Origin: Flavobacterium azizsancarii
Lineage (GTDB): Bacteria; Bacteroidota; Bacteroidia; Flavobacteriales; Flavobacteriaceae
Assembly (NCBI RefSeq): GCF_027980145.1
Contig: NZ_JAMZNK010000027.1
Location: 1 to 64,000, forward strand
Reading direction: 5' to 3'
Length of the DNA: 64,000 nucleotides
The position numbers were made by a program, and so were the translations under genes. Below the pieces are notes generated by a model. The model was not told the origin of the DNA. It saw only the letters and a program-made list of their open reading frames with translations, and ran no database searches. Of this stretch, positions 47,670-56,900 are shown one piece after another. How positions within the stretch are numbered: position 1 is the stretch's first letter; every line of letters begins with the position of its first letter.

Positions 47670-49001
47670 CTAAATACTTATAAGAAAATAGCGCAGCAAA
47701 CCATATAGAAGACTGATTAGTATGAGGTATACCATGTTTAATTTATATCTTATAAGTAAAAACAAAGAGAACAAAACCCATCCCAGTGCCAGCCAATTTA
47801 TATTGGGTAATGAAATCATTTTACCCAAAAATAAAATGCTTTCTCCTAGGTAAAATGCAAGATTAACAATAACCCCAACAACAGAGGCGGTAACGAGTGA
47901 TAGAATAGCCTGAACTGTTTGATTTTTTTGAGATTTTTCAATTAAAGGAGCTCCTGTAAAAATCATAATAAAATTAGGAAGAAATGTAAAATAACTGGCT
48001 GTCAAAAGTCCCAGAGTTCCCATTAAAAGTGAACCGTTAAAATGGTTTAATCCCGCCATAAAGCCAACATACGATAAAACAATGACAAGTGGCCCCGGAG
48101 TAGTTTCAGCCAGGGCAAAACCGTCTACCATCTGGGTTTTTGAGAGCCAGGCCAATTTGCTTGTGACCAAACCGGCAACGTATGGAATTACAGTATACGA
48201 TCCGCCAATTGTTAAAAATGCAGATTTTGTAAAAAGCAGGGAGAGTTTTTGCCAAAATAAGCTATCTGCAAGAAAATAGGTAACTCCTAAAAAAGGAATA
48301 AGCCAAAGGAGCGCAAAAACTGAGAGCTGTTTTATTATTGTTTTTGCAGGTGTTTTATGGGGAGCCGTATTACTATTAACGTAGTATGAATTTTCGTAAT
48401 TGTCGATTTCATTTTTTCTCTTTTTTAAGATCATAAGACCAGGAGATACAAGGCTAATTATAATAGAAAAAAAGATTACGCTGATAATGATCCATGGTGT
48501 TGGAACGTTTAGAAACCACGAACAGATAAACGAGGAAAAAGCGACAAAATAATGTAAAAAACTCAGGAGTGATTTTTGGCTTACTTTCCAGGTAGCAAAT
48601 ATGATAATAGCCAAAACTGCAGGCTTTAATCCATCAAATACTGAAGTTAGTATTGGAGTGTTCCCATAAAGAGCATAAATAATGCTAAGGCATAAGAGGA
48701 TAAAAATAGAAGGCAAAATAAAGAACAAACCAGATATAATACCACCTTTTATTCCGTGAAGTTTCCATCCCAGATAAATGGCCAGCTGATGCGCTTCAGG
48801 TCCCGGCAGGATCATACAGGCATTAAGCGCAGAGAAAAATTTACTGTTGCTTACCCATTTCTTTTTTTCGACAAGAAAATCGTGCATAATTGTTACGTGT
48901 CCTGTTGTACCTCCAAAACTAATCCAGCCTAATATAAACCAAAAACGAAATGCCTCTGAAAATTTAGGTTGCTGAATTTTATTCTCTTTAATTGTATGCA
49001 T
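47670..49001 (-). CDS. chrA: Chromate transporter ChrA, two-domain
   Basis: A 443-aa CHR-family membrane protein with two homologous halves. The N-terminal half has WISFGGTTGHVTIMHDFLVEK and ILPGPEAHQLAIYLGW; the C-terminal half has TIGGSYTVIPYVAG and ETTPGPLVIVLSYVGF. The PGP signatures in both halves mark the long-chain CHR type, which exports chromate in characterised members; other anions are possible. Convergent with the AraC gene, 26 nt away, and without chromate reductase genes nearby. Confidence 0.92.
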   Translation of the reverse strand: MHTIKENKIQQPKFSEAFRFWFILGWISFGGTTGHVTIMHDFLVEKKKWVSNSKFFSALNACMILPGPEAHQLAIYLGWKLHGIKGGIISGLFFILPSIFILLCLSIIYALYGNTPILTSVFDGLKPAVLAIIIFATWKVSQKSLLSFLHYFVAFSSFICSWFLNVPTPWIIISVIFFSIIISLVSPGLMILKKRKNEIDNYENSYYVNSNTAPHKTPAKTIIKQLSVFALLWLIPFLGVTYFLADSLFWQKLSLLFTKSAFLTIGGSYTVIPYVAGLVTSKLAWLSKTQMVDGFALAETTPGPLVIVLSYVGFMAGLNHFNGSLLMGTLGLLTASYFTFLPNFIMIFTGAPLIEKSQKNQTVQAILSLVTASVVGVIVNLAFYLGESILFLGKMISLPNINWLALGWVLFSLFLLIRYKLNMVYLILISLLYGLLRYFLISI

Positions 49002-49685
49002 GAATGATTATCTCTTCTAATTGGGCTTCTTAAGTGACTCTATTATCAGAAGTTGTTTTGTTTTATTAAGTTGGATTATAACTGATTCAGAGTAGGGATT
49101 TCTTAGTTGCTAAATTAAAAAATAGTAGGGGTAAAACCTAAAATGAAACTTATAAAATTTGATTTTTTAATTAAAAAGAAGGAGTGTATTACAGGATTGT
49201 TTCTAAGTTTTTATGTTAGGGTATTAGATGTGTTACACAAAAAAAAAAAGATATAAAAAGATGTAATTGGATATTAAAGCAAATTTGAAAATTCTGCTTT
49301 TCCTTGTCTCTATGTTTGTTCCCATTTTTCTTATTGGGCAATAGTATAGCTGTTTTAATATTTTTGTAGTCCAATTCTTTAGTTGCCAAAAAGTGCTCAA
49401 AAGCATAAAAAAATCCCATTTATTGAGAGGTGGCATTTTTATTACTTATTGGTTAGTCGTATGAATAAGTTTTAAGGTTAGACATGATGCTAATCTGGTA
49501 AAAATAAAAGAAAAAAAGGGTGTGAATTCTAATTAATTATTTCGATTATATAATCCCATTTTTATTTTTATTCTAAATCTAAATTTTATTTAATTGGCGA
49601 TAATAACAGATGTATAGAAGAAGTGTATAAAAAAACATTTATTTTTGTTAGTAAGAATTATACCAAAAAACATTTTAATTTAAGA
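49002..49685. other. AT-rich intergenic region before the AraC cluster
   Basis: 684 nt between divergent chrA and the first AraC paralogue. Small antisense frames at 49216-49436 lack any supporting signal. TATTTTTG at 49640-49647 fits a -7 element for the AraC operon, but no good -33 partner or 25-nt box precedes it. Confidence 0.45.
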
Positions 49686-50669
49686 ATGAAAAAAATTACG
49701 CATCATTACGGAGTAGAATTGGATTGGGTTGAACCATTAACTTTAGAACTTGAAGGAAAGGTTGAAGGCAATTTTATTGTAGTGCCGGATCATATTCATA
49801 CCGGAGACAGATATTTTTTAGGTCTGGGTTCAAGTATCTCGGTTATGTATATAGACGTTGTGTACAATTCAGAAATTCATTTAAGGCAAGAAAACAAAAC
49901 AGATGATTTTATTGGGCTTTATTACAATCTTACAGAAGGAGAAGCTGTTTTATTATCTGATGATGTAGCGAATCCGATTGGGAGATGGAATTACAATTTG
50001 GCAATTTTAGACAGTACTTTATCTTCAGATTATATTGTTAAAGCAGGCAGTAAAACTTTTGCTCTTTGCATTTTTATAAAAAAGGATCTGATAAAAGAAT
50101 ATTTTCAGGATAATCCCTCTCTAAAAGAACATGCTGACGAAATTCTTAACCCTGAACTAAATACTATCGTTAAGTTTACGAGAATGAGTAACGACAGTTA
50201 TAATCTTTTAACGAATTTGAGAAGTCATGAAGTTGGAGGAACAGTTTTTGACTTATATTTAAGAGGAACGGTTCAAAATTTATTAGCGGAGTACATCGAA
50301 AAAATGACTTTTGAAGAAATTGTAATTGATAAGATCAATGAAAATGATTTATCGGTTATTATAAAGTCTCAATCTTATTTAGTAGAAAATCTGAATCAAC
50401 TATTTCCCAGTATCGAATTTCTGTCGCAACAGGCGAATATGTCTGAGTCTAAATATAAAAGTCTGTTTAAAAAAATTACCGGAATGACGCCAAATTCATT
50501 CTTCTTAAACAATAAACTTGTTGAAGCAAAACGGCTTTTGCAAGAGAGACAACTAAATATTGCAGAGGTTTCTGATAGCTTAAGTTTTACGAATAGTTCC
50601 TACTTTGCTGTAAAGTTCAGAGAATTTTTCGGAATGTCACCAAAGGATTTTGTCAAACAACTTGAATAA
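49686..50669 (+). CDS. AraC-type regulator, first of three paralogues
   Basis: A 327-aa protein with an N-terminal beta-rich sensor-like domain and a C-terminal AraC double HTH (about 225-325: IEFLSQQANMSESKYKSLF; LNIAEVSDSLSFTNSSYFAVKFREFFGMSPKDF). The start at 49686 (MKKITHHYGVELDW) aligns with the starts of the two following paralogues; an upstream in-frame Met at 49623 would add 21 residues overlapping a -7 element. It is the most divergent of the three. Its stop overlaps the next start by one base, so the first two are one operon. Likely a regulator of the surface-protein genes downstream. Confidence 0.9.
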   Translation: MKKITHHYGVELDWVEPLTLELEGKVEGNFIVVPDHIHTGDRYFLGLGSSISVMYIDVVYNSEIHLRQENKTDDFIGLYYNLTEGEAVLLSDDVANPIGRWNYNLAILDSTLSSDYIVKAGSKTFALCIFIKKDLIKEYFQDNPSLKEHADEILNPELNTIVKFTRMSNDSYNLLTNLRSHEVGGTVFDLYLRGTVQNLLAEYIEKMTFEEIVIDKINENDLSVIIKSQSYLVENLNQLFPSIEFLSQQANMSESKYKSLFKKITGMTPNSFFLNNKLVEAKRLLQERQLNIAEVSDSLSFTNSSYFAVKFREFFGMSPKDFVKQLE

Positions 50670-51664
50670 TGAAAGAGGTTCGTCATATATATTCTCTCAC
50701 TTCTGAATGGCTCTACGATAATGTAGAACAGCTAGGAGAAGGAGCGGAGGTAATTGACGGAAGATTAACAATAATGCCAGAACTGGCTGAAGGTGGCTTT
50801 TTCTTTACACAAGTTTCACCCGGTCTTTCGGCTGTGCTTTTAGATTTAACTTTTAAGGAACCTATTCAAATCAGAAGACTTCGATCAGATAATGATTTAT
50901 ATATCATACATTATGATTTTAGCGATGAAATAAATCTAATTCATATCGATGGCGTAAAACACAAAATAGGATATAAGGCTAATCTGGGATTAGGAGTTGT
51001 AGATAATGCTATCGAAAATATTTTTCAGCCCGTTGTTGGTGAGCGCGTTTTTGCGTTACGTTTATTGGTGACTAAAGAGTTATTAAGTGTTTCGATCAAC
51101 AATAAAAACAAAAAAAGCGATAATAAACGTAAAATTAAAAGTGATAAAAATACACTGTTTTTTTATGATCATATCGATAGTAAAAGCAAGCTCATAATGC
51201 ACGCTATAAAAAACAAATCTTTTTTAGATCCTGCGTTCGAAATTTATTTACAGGGAGTTAGTTTGAGATTGTTGGCGAAGTTTATTGATCGATATTCTAA
51301 TCTTGCTCAAATGCTGCATCATATACCTGAAAAAGAAGTTACAGCTTTAGACCTGACAAAGAATTTTATGCTGGGCAATTTGCTTCACGGATTTCCCGGA
51401 GTAGATATGTTGGCAGAGATGTCAGGAATGTCAGTTACAAAATATAAGTATTTATTTAGAAAAATTTTTACCACCACACCCAACCATTTTTTTACAAGAC
51501 AAAAAATGATTTTGGCCAATGAGTTTCTTAAAAGCGAAAATTTTAATGATATATCAGAGATTGCCCATAAATTAAATTATGTCAAAGTAAGCAAGTTCTC
51601 TTTTACATATTCCCGGCAATTTGGGAGAAAACCTGCGGATGATTTTTTAAAATCAGAATTTTAA
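50669..51664 (+). CDS. AraC-type regulator, second of three paralogues
   Basis: A 331-aa protein. N-terminal domain: IYSLTSEWLYDNVEQLGEG, GGFFFTQVSPGLSAVLLDLT, LYIIHYDFSDEINLIHIDG. C-terminal AraC domain: about 235-331 (VDMLAEMSGMSVTKYKYLFRKI; FNDISEIAHKLNYVKVSKF). It is very similar to the third paralogue, including long nearly identical nucleotide stretches (for example 51140-51300 against 52640-52800), so those two arose by recent tandem duplication. It is translationally coupled to the first paralogue. No 25-nt box precedes this operon, so it could be the activator of genes that carry the box. Confidence 0.92.
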   Translation: MKEVRHIYSLTSEWLYDNVEQLGEGAEVIDGRLTIMPELAEGGFFFTQVSPGLSAVLLDLTFKEPIQIRRLRSDNDLYIIHYDFSDEINLIHIDGVKHKIGYKANLGLGVVDNAIENIFQPVVGERVFALRLLVTKELLSVSINNKNKKSDNKRKIKSDKNTLFFYDHIDSKSKLIMHAIKNKSFLDPAFEIYLQGVSLRLLAKFIDRYSNLAQMLHHIPEKEVTALDLTKNFMLGNLLHGFPGVDMLAEMSGMSVTKYKYLFRKIFTTTPNHFFTRQKMILANEFLKSENFNDISEIAHKLNYVKVSKFSFTYSRQFGRKPADDFLKSEF

Positions 51665-52164
51665 TATTGCATATAAGTTTTTATTTGTATCAAGTCCTTT
51701 TCAATTCATTAAAGGATATTTCGGCTGTTAATCTAAACAGCAAACACTTCACATTTATTTTTACAGTAGTCTTAAAAATGTCTTATTATGATATTTATAT
51801 GACGTATTCAGGCTAAAAGTTTACTTCTATTTGCATCATAATTATTTAGTAAGATTAAGGTCGAAAATACCTTCTGAAAATTTATTTACAATTGAGTTAT
51901 AGAATGTTTTTATTGAAATTATTATGTTCCGGTAATTTTGGTAAGATTTTAAATTTGAATATGATTTTATGTTATTTCCATCAATAGCAAATCATTTTCA
52001 TACCTCAATTTTCCTTTTTTTCTTCTGGATAATTTACCCATTAAAGCTGTACAATAAACTATTGTCCCGCTTTCTCATACTTTAATTTATTAGCAATAGT
52101 CCTGTTTTTTTATGGGCTGTAAGATTCTTTAAATGTCTTGAGAAATCTTTATTAAACATTTAAA
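51665..52164. other. Long leader of the third AraC gene
   Basis: 500 nt between paralogues 2 and 3. It contains the box A promoter (51779-51833), which predicts a leader of about 325 nt. Close to the start a 9-bp hairpin (TTTAAATGT 52128-52136, ACATTTAAA 52156-52164) abuts the ATG and could hide the ribosome site. No ORF is supported. Confidence 0.5.
51779..51833 (+). promoter_or_regulatory. 25-nt box A plus -7 element, upstream of the third AraC gene
   Basis: Box A (51779-51803) begins TGTCTTAT and ends ATTTATATGAC. Exactly 26 nt later is TTTG (51830-51833; context CTATTTG), the -7 element. It is the first of four identically spaced sites in this locus. The predicted transcript start is near 51839. 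Confidence 0.8.
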
Positions 52165-53160
52165 ATGATGATTGAAATTAACCACAGATACTCTTTATCC
52201 TCAGAATGGCTAAGGGAACTTGCAGGGCAATTTGGAGTAGAATTAATTGATGAAAAATTACTGATTATACCAAAAGAATTTGCCGATGGCGGATTTTTTT
52301 TCACAACAATAACGCCCGGACTTTCGGTTGTGCTTTTAGATATAACATTTAATCAAAATATTCATTTAAGAAGACTTAAATCAGATAATAATTTATTCAT
52401 TATACATTATGATTTTAGCGATGAGATGAATCTGATCTATATTGATGGTGTCAAACACAGTATTGGATATAAAGCCAATCTGGGACTTGGGGTTTTTGAT
52501 AATGCGATCGAAAATGTTTTTCAGCCCGTAATTGGTGAGCGTGTTTTTGCAATGAGGCTAATGGTTACCAAAGATTTATTAAGTACATCGATTGCTAATG
52601 CAGATGAAGAAAACAGTGTTAAACGAAAAATAAAAAGTGACAAAAATACGCTGTTTTTTTACGATCATATCGATAGTAAAAGCAAGTTGATTATGCATGC
52701 GATAAAAAACAAATCATTCTTAGATCCTGCATTCGAAATTTATTTAAAAGGAGTAAGTTTAAGATTGCTTGCAAAGTTTATTGATCGATATTCTAACCTT
52801 ACTCCAATGCTTCATCACATTTCCGAAAAAGAAGTTGAGGCTTTAAATCTGGCTAAGGAATATTTATTGAATAATTTATTTAGTGCATTTCCCGGAGTTG
52901 TGTTTTTGGCCGAAATTGCTGGAATGTCAGTTACAAAGTTTAAATTTTTATTTAAAAAGATGTTTGTTAGTACTCCTAAACACTTTTTTTTGAGAGAAAA
53001 AATGATTTTAGCCAACGAGCTCCTTAAAAGCGAAAATTTTGAAAAAATATCAGATATAGCAAGGGAATTAGGGTATACAAAGACAAGTTTACTTACTATG
53101 GTGTACTTTCAACAGTTTAAAAGAAAACCGTGTGAAGATTTTATAAGCTCAAATTATTGA
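52165..53160 (+). CDS. AraC-type regulator, third paralogue, own box promoter
   Basis: A 331-aa close homologue of the preceding regulator (sensor-like N-terminal domain; YKANLGLGVFDNAIENVF; FFYDHIDSKSKLIMHAIKNK shared with paralogue 2). Its AraC HTH region is more diverged (VVFLAEIAGMSVTKFKFLF; FEKISDIARELGYTKTSLL), so it may bind a different or overlapping site. The gene is separated from paralogue 2 by 500 nt and has its own 25-nt box promoter, which suggests that it is a member of the regulon or is autoregulated. The start could be either of two adjacent ATGs. Confidence 0.92.
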   Translation: MMIEINHRYSLSSEWLRELAGQFGVELIDEKLLIIPKEFADGGFFFTTITPGLSVVLLDITFNQNIHLRRLKSDNNLFIIHYDFSDEMNLIYIDGVKHSIGYKANLGLGVFDNAIENVFQPVIGERVFAMRLMVTKDLLSTSIANADEENSVKRKIKSDKNTLFFYDHIDSKSKLIMHAIKNKSFLDPAFEIYLKGVSLRLLAKFIDRYSNLTPMLHHISEKEVEALNLAKEYLLNNLFSAFPGVVFLAEIAGMSVTKFKFLFKKMFVSTPKHFFLREKMILANELLKSENFEKISDIARELGYTKTSLLTMVYFQQFKRKPCEDFISSNY

Positions 53161-53197
53161 AAATTGAGAAAAACCAATTAAAATCTGAATAATAATG

Positions 53198-53252
53198 TGT
53201 CTTAATATGGTATTTATATGACCTCGATGGATAAAAAAATCACCTTACTTTG
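53198..53252 (+). promoter_or_regulatory. 25-nt box B plus -7 element, no gene directly downstream
   Basis: Box B (53198-53222) starts TGTCTTAATATGG and ends TTATATGAC. TTTG (53249-53252; context TTACTTTG) follows after 26 nt. The next feature is a terminator at 53351, not a gene. Confidence 0.8.
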
Positions 53253-53257
53253 TTATC

Positions 53258-53391
53258 TGTTTAATCGAAATTATAACCTAAACAAGTATTCCTTATTATG
53301 AATTAAAAAGTGTTGCTATTATTGTTCTTGAGATTTTTGGAGAAATCAACAAAACCTAATAACTAAATAAATTTAGCTATTAGGTTTTTTC
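53258..53391 (+). ncRNA. Candidate small RNA, about 130 nt
   Basis: The box B promoter predicts a start near 53258, and a strong hairpin with T6 tail ends transcription near 53391. Only trivial reading frames lie between. Either this is a small regulatory RNA co-regulated with the surface genes, or it is the stump of a deleted gene. No Rfam-type structure is recognised, and its existence rests on the promoter and terminator pair alone. Confidence 0.45.
53351..53390 (+). terminator. Intrinsic terminator
   Basis: Perfect 11-bp arms AAAACCTAATA (53351-53361) and TATTAGGTTTT (53378-53388), followed by more T. It can end both the third AraC transcript and the box B transcript. Confidence 0.88.
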
Positions 53392-53713
53392 TGTTAAGGT
53401 AAAATGATAGAAGTTTAGAGATAAGAATAATACTTTAATTTTTTTGTCAGGTGATTGAAACGACAAGTTTTTTGTTTTTTTGTCTTGTATGTCAATGATT
53501 TGTATAAGTAGCCTATGGTGGTTTTACTGATTTTCTACTGCTAATTGTATTTTTTAGAAAAAAGAAATAGCAAAATATAAAGCCTTCTAATGTGCTTTTC
53601 TTTTTCTGCTAGACATACTATAGGTAATACTTGTTTATAATGTTAAATAATTCACATTTTACAAATGCTGCTTTTCTTTTCGGTTAGCAATTATCTATCA
53701 TAAACTGTAATTA

Positions 53714-53768
53714 TGTCTTAATGTGTTATTTTTTTGACGTTTAGTGGATAGCGGATTAATTTCCTTTG
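53714..53768 (+). promoter_or_regulatory. 25-nt box C plus -7 element, upstream of the collagen-like gene
   Basis: Box C (53714-53738) starts TGTCTTAATGTG and ends TTTTTTTGAC. TTTG (53765-53768) follows after 26 nt. The predicted leader of the collagen-like gene is about 127 nt. Confidence 0.82.
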
Positions 53769-53900
53769 TACCATAAATTATTTATGTTATGCATTAAAGC
53801 TAAGTATGTTATAAATATCTATCATTTCTTTAACGATTTTGAAGGTATTAAGTGCTTTAACATATTGGTTTTGAGAATTAATATTTCATTTTAATAATTA

Positions 53901-56900
53901 ATGGCTAATACTATGCAAATAAGAAATCCTGGAGTTGATGGTACAAATGGTCTTGATGGAAAAGATTTTAAGTATGAAGATTTTACACCAGAACAATTAG
54001 TTGGTTTAACAGGACCACAAGGTCTAACCGGAACTGACGGATCAAATGGAACAAACGGTCTTGATGGAAAAGATTTTAAATATGAAGATTTTACACCAGA
54101 ACAATTAGTTGGATTAACGGGACCACAAGGAATCTCGGGAACAAATGGTCTTGATGGAGCTGTAGGACCTCAAGGAATTGCAGGAACAAATGGTATTGAT
54201 GGAGCTACAGGATCTCAGGGATTACCCGGAGTTGACGGAACAAATGGTATTGATGGAGCTGCAGGACCACAAGGAATCGCAGGAACAGATGGAGCAGTTG
54301 GACCGCAAGGTCTAGCCGGAGTTGACGGATCAAGTGGAACAAACGGTATTGATGGAAAAGATTTTAAGTATGAGGATTTTACACCAGAACAATTAGTTGG
54401 ATTAACTGGACCGCAGGGAATTGCAGGAACAAATGGAGTTGATGGAGCTACAGGACCACAAGGAATTGCAGGAACAAATGGAGTTGATGGAGCTACAGGA
54501 TCTCAGGGATTACCCGGAGTTGACGGAACAAATGGTATTGATGGAGCTGCAGGACCTCAGGGAATTGCAGGAACTGACGGATCAAATGGCGCAAATGGTC
54601 TTGATGGAAAAGATTTTAAATATGAAGATTTTACACCAGAACAATTAGTTGGATTAACGGGACCTCAAGGAATTGCAGGAACAAATGGTATTGATGGAGC
54701 TGCAGGACCACAAGGAATCGCAGGAACAGATGGAGCAGTTGGACCGCAAGGTCTAGCCGGAGTTGACGGATCAAGTGGAACAAACGGTCTTGATGGAAAA
54801 GATTTTAAGTATGAAGATTTTACACCAGAACAATTAGTTGGTTTAACGGGACCACAAGGAATTGCAGGAACAAATGGTATTGATGGAGCAGTTGGACCTC
54901 AGGGAATTGCAGGAACAAATGGTATTGATGGAGCGAGAGGATCTCAGGGATTACCTGGAGTTGACGGAACAAATGGAGTTGATGGAGTTGCAGGACCACA
55001 AGGAATCGCAGGAACAGATGGAGCACAAGGTGTAGCTGGATCAAATGGAACAAACGGTCTTGATGGAAAAGATTTCAAATATGAAGATTTTACACCAGAA
55101 CAATTAGTTGGTTTAACAGGACCACAAGGAATTGCAGGAACAAATGGTATTGATGGAGCGAGAGGATCTCAAGGATTAGCAGGAGTTGACGGAACAAATG
55201 GTATTGATGGAGTTGCAGGACCACAAGGAATCGCAGGAACAGATGGGGCAGTTGGACCACAAGGTCTAGCCGGAGTTGACGGATCAAATGGAACAAACGG
55301 TATTGATGGAAAAGATTTTAAGTATGAAGATTTTACACCAGAACAATTAGTTGGATTAACTGGACCGCAGGGAATTGCAGGAACAAATGGAGTTGATGGA
55401 GCTACAGGATCTCAGGGATTACCTGGAGTTGACGGAACAAATGGTATTGATGGGGCAGTTGGACCTCAAGGAATTGCTGGAACAGATGGAGCAGTTGGAC
55501 CGCAAGGAATTGCAGGAACAAATGGTATTGATGGAGCTGCAGGACCTCAAGGAATTGCAGGAACAGATGGAGCAGTTGGACCACAAGGTCTAGCCGGAAC
55601 TGACGGATCAAATGGTATTGATGGAAAAGATTTTAAATATGAAGATTTTACACCAGAACAATTAGTTGGATTAACTGGACCACAAGGAATTGCAGGAACA
55701 AATGGTATTGATGGGGCAGTTGGACCGCAGGGAATTGCAGGAACAAATGGAGTTGATGGAGCTACAGGATCTCAGGGATTACCTGGAGTTGACGGAACAA
55801 ATGGTATTGATGGGGCAGTTGGACCTCAAGGAATTGCTGGAACAGATGGAGCAGTTGGACCACAAGGTCTAGCCGGAACTGACGGAGTTGCAGGCCCAAA
55901 AGGTGATGTTGGAGCTACCGGAACTCAAGGTCCAATAGGATTGACAGGAGCCGCTGGTCCCAAAGGAGATGTTGGCGCGACAGGATTAGCTGGAACTGCA
56001 GGAGCACAAGGTCCCAAAGGAGATGTTGGCGCGACAGGATTAGCTGGAACTGCAGGAGCTCAAGGTCCCAAAGGAGATGTTGGTGCAACAGGATTACCTG
56101 GAACTGCAGGAGCTCAAGGTCCAATAGGAGATGTTGGCGCAACAGGATTACCTGGAACTACCGGAACTCAAGGTCCAATAGGATTGACAGGAGCCGCTGG
56201 TCCCAAAGGAGATGTTGGTGCGACAGGATTAGCCGGAACTACTGGAACTCAAGGTCCCAAAGGAGATGTTGGTGCTATAGGATTAACTGGTCCGGCAGGA
56301 GCAAAAGGAGACGCTGGTAATTCTGCGCCGGTTTATACAGCCGGAACAGGTATAGTCGTTGACAATACAAATCATGTAATATCAGCTCAAAACACAACAA
56401 ATCTATGGAATGCGAATCAATTACAAGGCAGACCAATAAATACAGCCGCTCCAACTTCTAATCAGGTTTTAGCGTGGAATGGTACAAATTGGTCGCCTGC
56501 AACTATAGCACTTAACGAACCATGGAGGGTAGCCGGAACTATAAATGAAGCCAACGCAAATACTCAAAGTATATATCAAATGGGGAATATCGGTATCGGA
56601 ACTACTGCTGCATCGACCTATAGATTAAATGTTTCTGGTGGTAATCAATTAATCGGAGGATCAGTTACACCAACATTGAATTTTCTTAGCAATGGTACAG
56701 GTAATACAAATGCTAATGCGCAAGGAGCAATCAGTTTTTGGGAAGCTGGAGCAGAAAATACCTGGGGAGGCGGATTGGAATTTAATAGCCCCGCAGCATC
56801 AGGTAATAACAGATTAGATATATATGGAGTAACTGCCGGCGTAAAAAGTACTATTGCAACTTTTGACGTGCAAAGTGGCAGATTAGGAATTGGGACAACC

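Larger units (their letters stand above)
53161..53900. other. Intergenic region with two box promoters and a terminated segment
   Basis: 740 nt without a supported ORF. Box B (53198) and a terminator (53351-53390) bracket a candidate small RNA. Box C (53714) serves the collagen-like gene. Confidence 0.7.

Noticed and set aside
49216-49436. Two overlapping minus-strand frames of 67 codons
   Set aside because: They are located in AT-rich intergenic DNA, without promoter, family match or plausible protein composition.
52133-52157. A fifth box beginning ATGTCTTGAG
   Set aside because: Only the first six bases agree with the 25-nt consensus, and no TTTG lies at the fixed distance.
54421-56142. 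Several 60-80-codon frames on both strands within the collagen-like gene
   Set aside because: They are products of the periodic GGA-rich repeat read in other frames and consist of monotonous Leu/Gln/Glu or Leu/His strings.
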